DNA of 64,000 bases from SAR202 cluster bacterium (lineage in GTDB: Bacteria > Chloroflexota > Dehalococcoidia > UBA6926 > VFHL01). Made by a program: the position numbers and the translations under genes. The notes under the pieces were generated by a model that saw only the letters and a program-made list of their open reading frames with translations, did no database searches and was not told where the DNA came from. The stretch is from contig VFHL01000005.1 in NCBI GenBank assembly GCA_009392005.1, positions 105,619 through 169,618 on the forward strand, written 5' to 3'. Positions 47,836 through 58,698 of this stretch are shown piece by piece (within the stretch, counting starts at the first letter, position 1; each line of letters begins with the position of its first letter).

Positions 47836-49065
47836 CTATTCACGCCTTGGACCCGTTGTCGCCATATAGGATTTCCAATTACGCTTTGTTTCTTCAATAT
47901 GGTCTCCACCAAATTTCTCCAACAGCGCTTCCGCCAAGACGAGTGCGACCATTGATTCACCTATAGTGGCGCAAGTTGGTACAAATGTAATGTCACTTCG
48001 CTCAAAGTGTGCACGCTCAACAAGTTCACCAGAACTGAGGTCCACCGTGGGTAAGCCATTAATTATCGTTGCTATTGGCTTAACTACCGCTCGTACTACG
48101 ACAGGCTCTCCTGTGGTCATCCCACCTTCTAATCCACCAGAATTATTTGTTTTTCTTGGCCATGGTTTTTCCCAATTTCCGTCAGGTAGTTTTTCCCATT
48201 CATCAATAGGTTTAACTACGTCGTGTGTAGTTGACCCCCTTAAATCACCCTGGTCAAATCCAGCGCCAAACTCAACACCCTTTACGGCATTTATACTCAT
48301 GACTGCGGCCGCGAGCTTCGTTGTCAGCTTACGGTCCCAATGGATATGGCTTCCCAGACCAATTGGAGCTCCTGTTGCTATAATTTCGATGACACCTCCT
48401 AGGCTATCACCATCGGCCCTTGCGCTATCAATTTCATTAATCATTTTTTCGGCTGCAGCCGGGTCGGCGCATCTTACAGCTGCCATTTTTGATGCTGCAG
48501 GTCTATCTTCTGGATGGTATGGAGTATCCTCTAGAGTGGTCCAGTCAATTGGATATGTTGGATTAGCATGTACACCACCTAGTACAGTGACATGGCTATT
48601 CACTTGAATGCCAAATTCTTCGAGAAAACGACGTGCTATGGCTCCTGCTGCGACCCGAGATGTACTCTCTCGGGCACTTGACCTTTCCAAAATATTACGA
48701 GCATCGTCTTGCATGTATTTAGCGATTCCAGGTGTGTCTGCATGACCGGGGCGGATTTTCAAAATTTTGTCAAATGGGACTGACGAGGGTTCAATGCTCA
48801 TCGTTTCCCCCCAATTGGCCCAGTCACGATTTTCTATTGTCAAACCAATGGGGCTCCCCATTGTAAGTCCATGGCGGACTCCAGAACGGATTACAGCGTG
48901 ATCCTGTTCAATCTGCATGCGCGCTCCGCGTCCATAACCTACTTGGCGTCGACTAAGGTCACGACTTATGTCATCTTCGCTGATATGAAGTCCGGCCGGA
49001 AGACCTTCAATGATTACCGTTAGGCCAGGACCATGCGATTCACCAGCCGTAAGAAATCTGAGCAT
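47836..49065 (-). CDS. aroC: Chorismate synthase
   Basis: LRFLTAGESHGPGLTVIIEGLPAG, RRQVGYGRGARMQIEQD, SGVRHGLTMGSPIGL, NNSGGLEGGMTTGEPVVVRA. Confidence 0.96.
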   Translation of the reverse strand: MLRFLTAGESHGPGLTVIIEGLPAGLHISEDDISRDLSRRQVGYGRGARMQIEQDHAVIRSGVRHGLTMGSPIGLTIENRDWANWGETMSIEPSSVPFDKILKIRPGHADTPGIAKYMQDDARNILERSSARESTSRVAAGAIARRFLEEFGIQVNSHVTVLGGVHANPTYPIDWTTLEDTPYHPEDRPAASKMAAVRCADPAAAEKMINEIDSARADGDSLGGVIEIIATGAPIGLGSHIHWDRKLTTKLAAAVMSINAVKGVEFGAGFDQGDLRGSTTHDVVKPIDEWEKLPDGNWEKPWPRKTNNSGGLEGGMTTGEPVVVRAVVKPIATIINGLPTVDLSSGELVERAHFERSDITFVPTCATIGESMVALVLAEALLEKFGGDHIEETKRNWKSYMATTGPRRE

Positions 49066-49066
49066 A

Positions 49067-49921
49067 TTAAAAAACCTCCTGTTTTAAGCCTTTAAGGGCA
49101 GTATCTAGCATTGTTTTAATTGGTGCGTCTTTCCCTGTCCATATTTTAAACGACGCGGCACCCTGATAAATAAGCATTGGCAGACCGCCTAGGGTTTTTG
49201 CTCCTAATTCGGCTGCTCGACGTAAAAGAGGTGTGTCGGATGGATTGTAAACTAAATCGGTTACTAGTGTAGACGGCGATAGTAATGAATCAATAGGAGG
49301 GATAGCACCTTCTAAGTCACCGCCAGTCATACCAAAGGGTGTGCAATTTACGAGTAGATCTGGGGGTGAAAGACGTTTTATCGAATCAGTTGTCAATTCG
49401 TCTCCGGTTACCACCGCTTTATATTCCGCTATTTCCTTTGCCAAAGATTGGCTTCGCACTAGGGACCTATTTAATATTGTGATGGAGCTTGCGCCCTTCA
49501 AAGAAAGTCCGGTTGTTATTGCTCGCGCGGATCCTCCTGCTCCAATAATAATGGCTGATTTTCCTTGGACATCAAATTGGCCATCGATTTCGAGCGCGTT
49601 CAAGAATCCAAACATGTCTGTGTTGAACCCTGTTAATTTACCGTTGGCGTTTACAATAGTATTTACAGCTTGCAGCTGTTCCGCAGTGCTGTCTAAAGCA
49701 TCTAGATAGGGGATTACCGCTTCTTTATGTGGGACAGTCACATTCACACCTAGTATGTTTGGGTCACGTAACGTAGTCAGGCGATTTTTCAATTGGTCTG
49801 GTGGCGTTGGCCACATGTTATATTTGGCGTCAAATCCAATTGCATCTAATCCTGCTTGTTGAAAAAGTGGTGACAAAGAATGTCCAAGCGGGTAGCCAAT
49901 TATGCCAAGTTTTTTAGTCAT
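49067..49921 (-). CDS. aroE: Shikimate dehydrogenase
   Basis: LGIIGYPLGHSLSPLFQQ, GVNVTVPHKEAVIPYLD, AIIIGAGGSARAITTGL, GLPMLIYQGAASFKIWTG. Start at internal Met, overlapping the ruvX stop. Confidence 0.94.
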   Translation of the reverse strand: MTKKLGIIGYPLGHSLSPLFQQAGLDAIGFDAKYNMWPTPPDQLKNRLTTLRDPNILGVNVTVPHKEAVIPYLDALDSTAEQLQAVNTIVNANGKLTGFNTDMFGFLNALEIDGQFDVQGKSAIIIGAGGSARAITTGLSLKGASSITILNRSLVRSQSLAKEIAEYKAVVTGDELTTDSIKRLSPPDLLVNCTPFGMTGGDLEGAIPPIDSLLSPSTLVTDLVYNPSDTPLLRRAAELGAKTLGGLPMLIYQGAASFKIWTGKDAPIKTMLDTALKGLKQEVF

Positions 49922-50378
49922 CTTTTTCCTTATGGATCCATTGACTATTTTCGTCCTGTGCGAGAATGTTTTTTTGCCGATCAAGATATCCTTGGAGTAT
50001 GAACGCCGCTGCATCAGCATCTTCTTGAATCTGAGATCGATTCCTCTTCATTTTCTTAGATTGTTTTGGAAGATGTTGAACTGCGATAGTGGATAGTCTT
50101 TCGTCCCAGGTTTCGACACCTACATTAAGTTGATTAGAAATTTTCTTTTGCATTGATTTAACCCATCGAGCCTGCCTACGCGGTGCACCGTCAAGAGAAA
50201 GAGGAAGTCCTACGACGATACGCGTTATTGAGTATTCCTCAGTGATGCTTGCTAATTGCTTGAAAAAATCATTTGAATCAGTTTCAAGGATGCCATGAGG
50301 GATTGCCAAAAGGTGGTCTGAGTCACTAATTGCAACTCCGGTTTTTTTTTCGCCTAAATCAAGTGCCATTATCCGCAT
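49914..50378 (-). CDS. YqgF/RuvX Holliday-junction resolvase-like protein
   Basis: MRIMALDLGEKKTGVAISD, IVVGLPLSLDG, VETWDERLSTIAVQ, DADAAAFILQGYLD. Confidence 0.92.
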   Translation of the reverse strand: MRIMALDLGEKKTGVAISDSDHLLAIPHGILETDSNDFFKQLASITEEYSITRIVVGLPLSLDGAPRRQARWVKSMQKKISNQLNVGVETWDERLSTIAVQHLPKQSKKMKRNRSQIQEDADAAAFILQGYLDRQKNILAQDENSQWIHKEKDD

Positions 50379-50548
50379 TTAACGCCTTTTCTCACTAAAA
50401 CAATTATGCTACATCTTTATTTAATTTACAGATATTGCGACTTATTGTTGATTGGCTGATATTTCTCTTAAGGCTTGGTTTTGCAACAAATTGTTTAGTC
50501 TAAGAAGCTGTTTGCAAATAGTGGCCAAGCTCATTTTCAAGATCTTAT

Positions 50549-53188
50549 TTATTCAGGTTTGATTAGTTTAGTTACTGATTCTAACGCATCATCTAGTTTT
50601 GAAATGTCTCGTCCGCCGGCTTGTGCCATTTCTGCCTGTCCCCCGCCCCCGCCCCCTACAATTTCAGCTACCGATTTTACTAAACGTCCAGCGTGATAAC
50701 CCTTTCCGACGAGGTCACTTGTGACTGCAGCAATGAATCGTGGACGATTTTCATCAACGGCGGCTAGGAGCACAATACCGCTGCCTAGGCGTTCACGCAG
50801 AATATCAGCCATCTCCCGCAGAATAGACGCGTCCGTGGTCGTTGCACGAGCTGCGATAAAAGGAACATCGCCAGCCATTTTCTTATTACCTAACATCTTT
50901 TCTATCTCACTGTACGCGAGTTTAAGTTCAAGATCATGAGCTTGGGTACGCAATTGATTCAGTTCCTGATTGATGGCCTCTATACGATTTTCTAACTCAT
51001 CGGGTGATGTTTGCAGCGACTTCGCAAGGGCAGTTATTGTATCAAGCCTTCGGGCAATCAGATTGTCTGAGGCGTCTCCGGTAACAGCTTCAATCCGTCG
51101 CATTCCGGATCCAATACTTCCTTCACTGGAAATATGTATGTATCCGACCTCACCGGTCGCGGAGACATGTGTTCCTCCGCATAATTCGAGGCTAAAAGGT
51201 GAATCATCGATGATTGATACCATACGTACAGGATCTTCATATTTGTCACCAAAAAAAGCGAGGGCACCTTCATTTAATGCTTGTCGCAAGGGAAGGCTTT
51301 GCCAACGGACTTCTATATTTTGTCTTACTCTGGCATTAACGATGTTTTTCACCTGATGGAATTCTTCTGTGTTGAGCGCTAGGTTATGCGAAAAGTCAAA
51401 TCTTAAATGGTCGGGTGCGACGAGAGATCCTGCTTGTTGGACATGGCTGCCAAGAACATTGCGCAATGTTGCATGCAGAATGTGTGTTGCCGTGTGGTTC
51501 CGGGCTGATTGAGAACGTCTTTCGGCGTTAACTTCTAGTACAACATGGTCTCCAATTTGGAAGCTACCTTCCTCGACGATGCCTTGATGGACAATGAAAT
51601 CCGGATTTGTTCTTAGCGGTCGCCGGGTATCTCGTATACGAATAACATTTTGTTCTTCATGGAAGATATATCCGCTGTCTCCAACTTGCCCACCACCTTC
51701 TGGGTAAAAGGGTGTTATGGGCACAATAACTTCTACCTCTTGGCCTTGGGATGCCTTTTCGGTGACGGAGCCTCCAGTAATCAACCCGGTGATGTAACTT
51801 GTCTCAGTTAGGTTTTCGTATCCGACGAATTGGCTATTCAAAGATGCTAGTTGGGAATAAGAGTCAAATGGAATCCCCTCTGTGTTCGATTGTGCGCTTC
51901 GTGCGCGTTCTCGTTGGTTTTCCAGTTCGGTTTCAAACCCGACTTCATCTAGGGTTAAACCTTCATCTTGGGCGACCTCTCTCGCTACATCAATTGGGAA
52001 GCCATAGGTGTCATACAGGCGGAAAATTTGGGAACCGGGGATGATACCTGATTCACGTATCTCCTCGTCTGCTAATACTTCTTCAAAAAGCATCAATCCG
52101 ATACTTAGGGTCTCGTTAAATCGCTCTTCTTCTTGCAAAACCGTTTCTTTGATGAAATCGGTGTTCTCGCTAATTTCAGGATACAACTCTTTCATTTGTG
52201 CGACGATTACGTCGGTAAGAGTTCCGAGGAAGGGGTCTTGGAGATTCAATTGTTGTCCATAGCGCACTGCTCGTCTTATAAGCCGCCTCAAGACGTATCC
52301 GCGGCCTTCATTACCTGGCACTACCCCGTCGGCTATTAGGAAAGTGATTGCTCTACCGTGGTCTGCAAGTACGCGCATTGCCCAGTCAATTTTGTCATCA
52401 TCACCATAATGGAAACTGGTGATCTTCTCGATATGCTGGAATAACGGAGAGAAAAGATCAGTTTCGTAAGAGGTACTGACTTCTTGCAGAATCGTAACAA
52501 TTCGTTCTAATCCCATCCCAGTATCTATATTTGGGTATTCTAAGAGGGTGCGATTTCCTTGTTGGTCTTGGTTGTATTGCATAAAAACTAGATTCCAGAT
52601 CTCAAGAAATCGTCCACAATCACAACTCGGATCGCAGGTTGGCTCACCACAGCCCTTTTCTATTCCAAGATCATAATGAAGTTCTGAGTCGGGTCCGCAA
52701 GGGCCACTATCACCAGCGGGACCCCACCAATTTTCTTCCTCACCGAAGCGCAGTATTTTTTCATCAGGAATCCCAATCTCTCTCCAATGAGCATAGGCCT
52801 CATCATCATCAGTGAAGATAGTGATCCAAATGTGTTCACGATCAAGGTTTAAATGTTCTGTACAGAATTCCCATGCAAATTTAATTGCATCTTCTTTAAA
52901 ATAATCACCGACACTAAAGTTACCTAACATTTCAAAAAAGGTGTGATGGGTGAGATCGCCTACTGTATCTATATCAGTCGTACGGAATGATTTTTGTGAT
53001 GATGTGAGTCGCGGATGCGGAGCAGGCATTTCTCCAAGGAAATAGGGTTTCATTTGAACCATTCCCGCTGTCGTGAACATGAGGGTAGGGTCCCCATGTG
53101 GCACGAGAGAGGATGATTTTATTCTTTGATGTCCCTTTCCCTCAAAAAATGACAGGAAAAGCTCACGAATTTCTTCACTGGTTCTCAT
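50549..53188 (-). CDS. alaS: Alanyl-tRNA synthetase
   Basis: EIRELFLSFFEGKGHQRIKSSSLVPHGDPTLMFTTAGMVQMKPYFLGE, NHTATHILHATLR, CGGTHVSATGEVG, GGGGGGQAEMAQAGG. Confidence 0.97.
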   Translation of the reverse strand: MRTSEEIRELFLSFFEGKGHQRIKSSSLVPHGDPTLMFTTAGMVQMKPYFLGEMPAPHPRLTSSQKSFRTTDIDTVGDLTHHTFFEMLGNFSVGDYFKEDAIKFAWEFCTEHLNLDREHIWITIFTDDDEAYAHWREIGIPDEKILRFGEEENWWGPAGDSGPCGPDSELHYDLGIEKGCGEPTCDPSCDCGRFLEIWNLVFMQYNQDQQGNRTLLEYPNIDTGMGLERIVTILQEVSTSYETDLFSPLFQHIEKITSFHYGDDDKIDWAMRVLADHGRAITFLIADGVVPGNEGRGYVLRRLIRRAVRYGQQLNLQDPFLGTLTDVIVAQMKELYPEISENTDFIKETVLQEEERFNETLSIGLMLFEEVLADEEIRESGIIPGSQIFRLYDTYGFPIDVAREVAQDEGLTLDEVGFETELENQRERARSAQSNTEGIPFDSYSQLASLNSQFVGYENLTETSYITGLITGGSVTEKASQGQEVEVIVPITPFYPEGGGQVGDSGYIFHEEQNVIRIRDTRRPLRTNPDFIVHQGIVEEGSFQIGDHVVLEVNAERRSQSARNHTATHILHATLRNVLGSHVQQAGSLVAPDHLRFDFSHNLALNTEEFHQVKNIVNARVRQNIEVRWQSLPLRQALNEGALAFFGDKYEDPVRMVSIIDDSPFSLELCGGTHVSATGEVGYIHISSEGSIGSGMRRIEAVTGDASDNLIARRLDTITALAKSLQTSPDELENRIEAINQELNQLRTQAHDLELKLAYSEIEKMLGNKKMAGDVPFIAARATTTDASILREMADILRERLGSGIVLLAAVDENRPRFIAAVTSDLVGKGYHAGRLVKSVAEIVGGGGGGQAEMAQAGGRDISKLDDALESVTKLIKPE

Positions 53189-53340
53189 TACACGTTAACC
53201 TATCTTTACTTTAAACACGTCTAAATTGTAGGAGAATGGGTTATTTGGGTCAATTGAAACTTAGATCAGATATCTATTATATATACGAATACCAAAGGCA
53301 TGCAGAATGTGGATTGGTCGTCCAAAAATTTTGAAACGAG

Positions 53341-53604
53341 TTAGGAATCCGTCGCTGAATCATCACCGTCAATTTGGTACCGGAGTTGCATTTTCTCGCT
53401 GGATACGAAAGTGTTAGCGAAGCTGCGAACGATGCCTATCATTGGTACCATTTCCGGCCAGGAGCGTTCGGCAAACGGAACGCCATTTTTAGCGATGCGG
53501 ACAATTAATCCAAAAGTTGGTGCTCGACTGGTATCTAATTCCGTGTCAAAAGAATATTCCAACCCATCATCGTCACTAAGCGAAAACTTTGGATAGTAGC
53601 TCAT
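53341..53604 (-). CDS. Hypothetical 87-aa protein
   Basis: In-line between dnaE and alaS on the same strand, 14 nt after dnaE; no recognisable motif. Confidence 0.55.
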   Translation of the reverse strand: MSYYPKFSLSDDDGLEYSFDTELDTSRAPTFGLIVRIAKNGVPFAERSWPEMVPMIGIVRSFANTFVSSEKMQLRYQIDGDDSATDS

Positions 53605-53618
53605 AATTTCGTTCCTTG

Positions 53619-56600
53619 TTAGCCGCGTAGGACATCGAGTCCCGCTAAGCTATGTATTTCGCTTTCAAGTTCTGATGACCAGGTAATTGTTTGGGGGGTA
53701 ACCAAGTTTGTTCTTTCACCATCATGATCAACAATTATGAGACGAACCGACGCGTCTCCTTTGTGGGACTCTAATACTGACCATAGCCCATCTAATAGTT
53801 CCGAATCACGATTAACATCATTTGTTTCATGGAATATCACTGTAAAACGTTGAGAGCGGACTGCATTAGTTGCCGCATCAGGTTGTTCTTTCCTGACAAA
53901 AGTGGGTTCATCTTTGTGTTCGATTATTTCATTCGCCTCGCTTTGCAAAATCGAGGTATTTGACTCCACATTCAGGTTTAATTCTTCAACGCGATCTGCA
54001 ACCAAAGAGATATCATCATTCCTCGAACGAACACGACCATGAATCTCAAGGAACATGCCGTCTGTCCACAGTTCTTGAGTATTAAGGTATAGATCTGGCC
54101 AAGCAACCACTTCTATTTCACCGATGAGATCTTGCATGTTAACAGAAATGGCTTCTTGTCCTTGACGTGTCCTAAATTTGCGGTTACTGATCACTTGTCC
54201 TCGGATCGCAACTTTTGAACCGGACATGTCTGACGTTATATCTGAGTATTCTGTAATTCCAGGAGGGCGCTCAATAGATTGAAAAATTCTTTGACGAGGA
54301 TCGGCAGTGAAGATCGTGCCTGTCAATTCTCGTTCCCAATTCGCTTTTTCGATTTGTGTGGTTAGTTCTTGATTTGCCAAATCTAATTTCGGCAAAACAA
54401 CATGGGCAGAATCCCCCATCATTTCAAACATTGTTGATTGACTGGATGTTTGTAACTTTTGTTCTGATTGGGCAAGGGATATAAGTTGGTCCATTGATTT
54501 AAGCAAACTGCTTCGTGGGATGTTGAGGGAGTCGAGAGATCCGCTTTTGATTAGACTCTCTAAAACACGACGGTTCATAGCTTGTGGTCCAGCTCGTTTG
54601 CAGAAATCTTCAATATTTGTAAAAGATCCGTTCTCGATGCGCTCGTTTACAAGTGTCTGAATTGCTTGAGCACCAACGTTTTTTAGGCCTGCTAAACCAG
54701 TGCGGATTTCTCCTGTCCCATTTTCTTCTCTCGTTTCAATCGTAAACATCACATTGCTGCGATTTACGTCTGGAGGATTAACTGCAATTCCTCGTTTCCT
54801 GCCGTCTTCAACGATGATGCCCGTTCTTTCTGTCTGGCCCAAAAAGCTGTTAAGAGTGGCCGTAAAGAATTCGATCGGATAATTTGCTTTTAGGTATGCC
54901 GTCTGATACGCAATTACAGCGTAACTGACGCTGTGCGATTTATTAAAAGCATATCCAGCAAACGGTTCTATGAGATCAAAAATATCGTTTGCCGTTCGGT
55001 TATCGTATCCTCGTTCCAGCGCTCCAGAAACGAATTTCTCCTTTTCTTCTGTCATAATTGAGGCAATTTTCTTCCCCATTGCCTTGCGGACTGTATCAGC
55101 TTCCCCTAAGGAATATCCGGCGAATTGCCTCACAATGTGTAGGACTTGATCTTGATACACAATGATTCCGTAGGTCTCCTGAAGAATAGGTTTAAGGTCG
55201 TCGTGAGGATATTTGATGGGATTGCGTCCCATTTTTGCATCGGCGTATGCAGGGATGTGTTCCATGGGACCCGGCCGGTAGAGAGCGATCATGGCAGCTA
55301 GCTCTTTAAGACTTGCGGGCTGTACTTGTTGTATATATCTCCGCATCCCTGATCCCTCAAGCTGAAATACTCCCGTAGTGTCTGCTGAAGACAACAAACT
55401 GAAAGCTGGTTCATTGTCAAAAGGGATTGTTTCTAGGTCGAGTTCAATACCCAAATTTTCGCTGATCAATTCTCGTGCCTGTGAAAGAATAGTAAGGTTG
55501 ATCAATCCAAGGAAGTCCATTTTCAGGAGACCCGCTTTTGCTATGCCATTCATGTCCCATTGCGTCATTACAGTCTCATTTTTTTGCTCCGTGCTCCGCG
55601 CGGGTCGCTGTAAGGGTACGTGCTTTATCAGGGGGTCTTTTGATATGACAATTCCTGCGGCATGCGTTGAGACGTGACGTGCAATACCTTCCAAATGATC
55701 TGCTATGGTGAGTAAATTTCTGAATTGTGGTTCGTTTTGGTATAACTGCTCTATCTGGGGTACTTGTTCAATCAGTTGTTTTAAAGGAGGCGTTTGTGGA
55801 CCCGCGGGGATCATGCGTGTTAATTGATCAACGTCCGAAATAGGGATACCTAGTGCACGGCCAGTATCCCTTAGGGCACCTCGGGCTCCCAGTGTTCCGA
55901 AAGTGATGATTTGTGCAACTCGGTCTTGCCCATATTTGCGCGTAACGTATTCGATGACTTTCTCGCGCTGGTCATCCTGAAAGTCTAAGTCTATGTCAGG
56001 TAGTTCTTTGCGCTCTAAATTCAAGAAACGTTCAAAGACAAGTGTGTGGTCTAATGGATTAATTGACGTGATTCCTAGGCAATACAACACTAGACTCGCG
56101 GCAGCGCTTCCGCGGATGCCAAGAAGAATGTTTTGCTCACGAGCATATTTGACGATATCCCATACAACCAAAAAGTAATCTGCGAAAGTCATTTTGTTGA
56201 TCACATCAAGTTCGTAGCGGAGACGTTCTCTTTCATCTTCCGTGGGGGAGTTGAAACGTTGAGCGAAGCCTTCCCAGCAAAGTTCTTCTAAGTATTGTTT
56301 TGAATCTTTTCCATTTGGAATATCTATTTGTGGCAGAAGAAGCCGATCAAATTCTAGATTCAGTTCGCACATATCCGCTATGCGTTGGGTGTTCTCAATT
56401 GCTTCAGGATTATTCGGGAATAATCCTTGCATTTCTTCTTCGGTCTTTAGGTAATATCCAGGGTCATCTAAGCGCATGCGATTTGTGTCATTTACGTTTG
56501 CATTGGTTTGGATGCAAAGTAGCATGTCATGGTACTCGGCATCTGTTGCGTTCACGTAATGAAGGTCATTCGTTGCTACTAAGGGAAGGTTCATCTCTTC

Positions 56601-57170
56601 ACTCCAGGTAACAAGGGTCGAATTCAGGGTTGTGAGCTCAGGTAAGGCTTCGTGAGATTGCAGTTCAAGGTAATAGTCATTGAACGTTTCTTTATACCAT
56701 GAAATGGATTCGCGGGCCTCGCCTAGTTGGCCGGCGGTTATGAGTCGTGGAACTTCGGCAGCGAGGCATCCGGATAATGCTATTAGTCCTTCGCTATGTT
56801 GCTCCATCAATTCGCGGTCAATGCGTGGCTTGTAATAAAAGCCTTCTAGATGACCTTTGCTGACAAGTTGTACAAGGTTTTCGTACCCGACATTATTTTT
56901 TGCCAGCAATGTCAGATGATAGGGCTGTTTGTCTGAAGGTTTTCGGCTGCTTCTTCCAAAAGGGGCTACATAAACTTCACACCCGATAATGGGTTTTATA
57001 CCAGCTTTACGGGCATATTCATAAAATTCAACAACACCATAAAGGTTCCCGTGATCGGTCATACCGAGAGCGGTCATACCTTGAGCCTTTGCAGCATCAA
57101 TCAGTTCCGGGATACGGCACATGCCGTCTAATAAGCTATATTCGGTATGGACGTGTAAATGGGTGAACAT
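53619..57170 (-). CDS. dnaE: DNA polymerase III alpha subunit
   Basis: HLHVHTEYSLLDGMCRI PHP domain, PDIDLDFQDDQREKVIEYV, ALYRPGPMEHIP, GYAFNKSHSVSYAVIAYQTAYLKANYP. Confidence 0.97.
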   Translation of the reverse strand: MFTHLHVHTEYSLLDGMCRIPELIDAAKAQGMTALGMTDHGNLYGVVEFYEYARKAGIKPIIGCEVYVAPFGRSSRKPSDKQPYHLTLLAKNNVGYENLVQLVSKGHLEGFYYKPRIDRELMEQHSEGLIALSGCLAAEVPRLITAGQLGEARESISWYKETFNDYYLELQSHEALPELTTLNSTLVTWSEEMNLPLVATNDLHYVNATDAEYHDMLLCIQTNANVNDTNRMRLDDPGYYLKTEEEMQGLFPNNPEAIENTQRIADMCELNLEFDRLLLPQIDIPNGKDSKQYLEELCWEGFAQRFNSPTEDERERLRYELDVINKMTFADYFLVVWDIVKYAREQNILLGIRGSAAASLVLYCLGITSINPLDHTLVFERFLNLERKELPDIDLDFQDDQREKVIEYVTRKYGQDRVAQIITFGTLGARGALRDTGRALGIPISDVDQLTRMIPAGPQTPPLKQLIEQVPQIEQLYQNEPQFRNLLTIADHLEGIARHVSTHAAGIVISKDPLIKHVPLQRPARSTEQKNETVMTQWDMNGIAKAGLLKMDFLGLINLTILSQARELISENLGIELDLETIPFDNEPAFSLLSSADTTGVFQLEGSGMRRYIQQVQPASLKELAAMIALYRPGPMEHIPAYADAKMGRNPIKYPHDDLKPILQETYGIIVYQDQVLHIVRQFAGYSLGEADTVRKAMGKKIASIMTEEKEKFVSGALERGYDNRTANDIFDLIEPFAGYAFNKSHSVSYAVIAYQTAYLKANYPIEFFTATLNSFLGQTERTGIIVEDGRKRGIAVNPPDVNRSNVMFTIETREENGTGEIRTGLAGLKNVGAQAIQTLVNERIENGSFTNIEDFCKRAGPQAMNRRVLESLIKSGSLDSLNIPRSSLLKSMDQLISLAQSEQKLQTSSQSTMFEMMGDSAHVVLPKLDLANQELTTQIEKANWERELTGTIFTADPRQRIFQSIERPPGITEYSDITSDMSGSKVAIRGQVISNRKFRTRQGQEAISVNMQDLIGEIEVVAWPDLYLNTQELWTDGMFLEIHGRVRSRNDDISLVADRVEELNLNVESNTSILQSEANEIIEHKDEPTFVRKEQPDAATNAVRSQRFTVIFHETNDVNRDSELLDGLWSVLESHKGDASVRLIIVDHDGERTNLVTPQTITWSSELESEIHSLAGLDVLRG

Positions 57171-57369
57171 TTTGTCTCCCTGAATTTTAAACTTATTATA
57201 CGCGTGGATGAATTCAAATCTCTATATTTCTTTATGATCATTTTTTCGTTCTCAGATTTTCTCCAATTGGCGTGTGTCCGATCGCGTCAGGTTTTGCTTT
57301 TATCTTGAACAAACTGGTTCATATGAGTTACAGTAACCTCTGGTATTGTGACAAATAACGGGAGGAACC

Positions 57370-58689
57370 ATGCGCGGATTGCTGACACGAAGAATGGATA
57401 GGCGGCCTGACCGAAGCCCTGAAGAGGATTTTGAGCAGTTAGTGCGAAACGTTGGAGATAAGTTACGCGGCCTCTTTGGTGGCGGGAATAGTGGTCCAGG
57501 TGGTGGTGGTAACGGCCCCTCTGCTGGCGGTGGTGGTGCGCCAAGCATACCTATTGGCCGCTTTCTCCCGATCATAATTATTCTTGCACTTATAGGGTGG
57601 TTGGCAACCGGTATATATACGATTCAGCCCGGTGAGGCTGGAGTCGTTCGGACATTTGGAAGTTATTCTGGACCACCAACTGGCGCTGGTTTGAATTATC
57701 ACTTCCCAGCACCCATTCAATCAGTAGAAGTGGTTGATACGCAGACCGTTCGCCGAACCGAAATTGGTTTTCGTACTGACTCGGATCAATCCAACAACGA
57801 GGTTGCGGGCAAGAGATCCAACCTAGCAGAAGCGCTGATGTTGACCTCTGATGAAAATATCGTCCAAGTGGAGTTGTTGGTTCAGTATCGGATCGCAGAT
57901 GCAGCTGATTTTGTTTTCAATGTTCAAAATCCTGAAAGCGTTTTGCGAACATCGGCTGAAGTTGCTTTGCGTAGTGCTGTTGGTAACATGACAATTGATG
58001 CTGTGATTACTGAAGAACGCGGCAAAGTACAAATGGATACCAAGGCGAATCTAGAACGTTTGCTCGCGGAATATAACATCGGAATTGATGTTGGCGAGGT
58101 GCTTTTGCAGGTCGCTGATCCACCTGAAGAAGTGCGTGACGCATTTCAGGAGGTTGTTCGCGCCCGTGCAGACAAGGAGCGATTAATCAATGAGGCGCAA
58201 GCGTATCAGAATGATATTGTGCCAAGAGCAGCTGGTCAGGCTGAAGAGCTAATTAACACAGCAAAAGCTTTTGAGGCTGCGCGAATCGCGGAAGCAGAAG
58301 GTGAGGCTGATCGGTTCTTAGCCTTCATCGCAGGTCTTGCCGGTTCTGCCGGACAGGATGCTCTTGCGGATTATCTTGATGCTCTCGAGGACACATCGGA
58401 TCTTGCAGAGGTTGATCGTGAAAGTGCGCGTAAGACCGCTCGTTCACAATTCCTTGCGTCTCTTGAAGGTTTGGATAAGGATCCATCGTACATCAATAGA
58501 AGAGATGTTATGAGTGAGAGGTTGTATTTGGAAACAATGGAGCGGATTCTTCCCTTCGCAAAGAAGTTTATTTTGACACCAGATAGTGGCGGTAATTTGC
58601 TACAGTTCCTTCCCCTGGAGGGTAACAGTGCATCAGTGGCGCCGATTGTAACAACGCAAGATGATTCAGTGTCGGAAGAAAATAAGTAG
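57370..58689 (+). CDS. hflK: HflK-like SPFH/band 7 membrane protease regulator
   Basis: Gly-rich N-terminus, TM, TIQPGEAGVVRTFGSY, ENIVQVELLVQYRIAD, ADKERLINEAQAYQNDIVPRAAGQAEELI. Adjacent to hflC. Confidence 0.9.
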   Translation: MRGLLTRRMDRRPDRSPEEDFEQLVRNVGDKLRGLFGGGNSGPGGGGNGPSAGGGGAPSIPIGRFLPIIIILALIGWLATGIYTIQPGEAGVVRTFGSYSGPPTGAGLNYHFPAPIQSVEVVDTQTVRRTEIGFRTDSDQSNNEVAGKRSNLAEALMLTSDENIVQVELLVQYRIADAADFVFNVQNPESVLRTSAEVALRSAVGNMTIDAVITEERGKVQMDTKANLERLLAEYNIGIDVGEVLLQVADPPEEVRDAFQEVVRARADKERLINEAQAYQNDIVPRAAGQAEELINTAKAFEAARIAEAEGEADRFLAFIAGLAGSAGQDALADYLDALEDTSDLAEVDRESARKTARSQFLASLEGLDKDPSYINRRDVMSERLYLETMERILPFAKKFILTPDSGGNLLQFLPLEGNSASVAPIVTTQDDSVSEENK

Positions 58690-58698
58690 GAGGACGCC

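Noticed and set aside
47966-48607. 213-aa plus-strand ORF
   Set aside because: Antisense to aroC, whose motifs are clear; treated as a shadow ORF.
57306-57337. Short inverted repeats TGAAC-N6-GTTCA and GTTACAGTAAC upstream of hflK
   Set aside because: Resemble operators, but the GAAC-N6-GTTC spacing does not match the LexA GAAC-N4-GTTC box I know. Arms are too short to claim without conservation.
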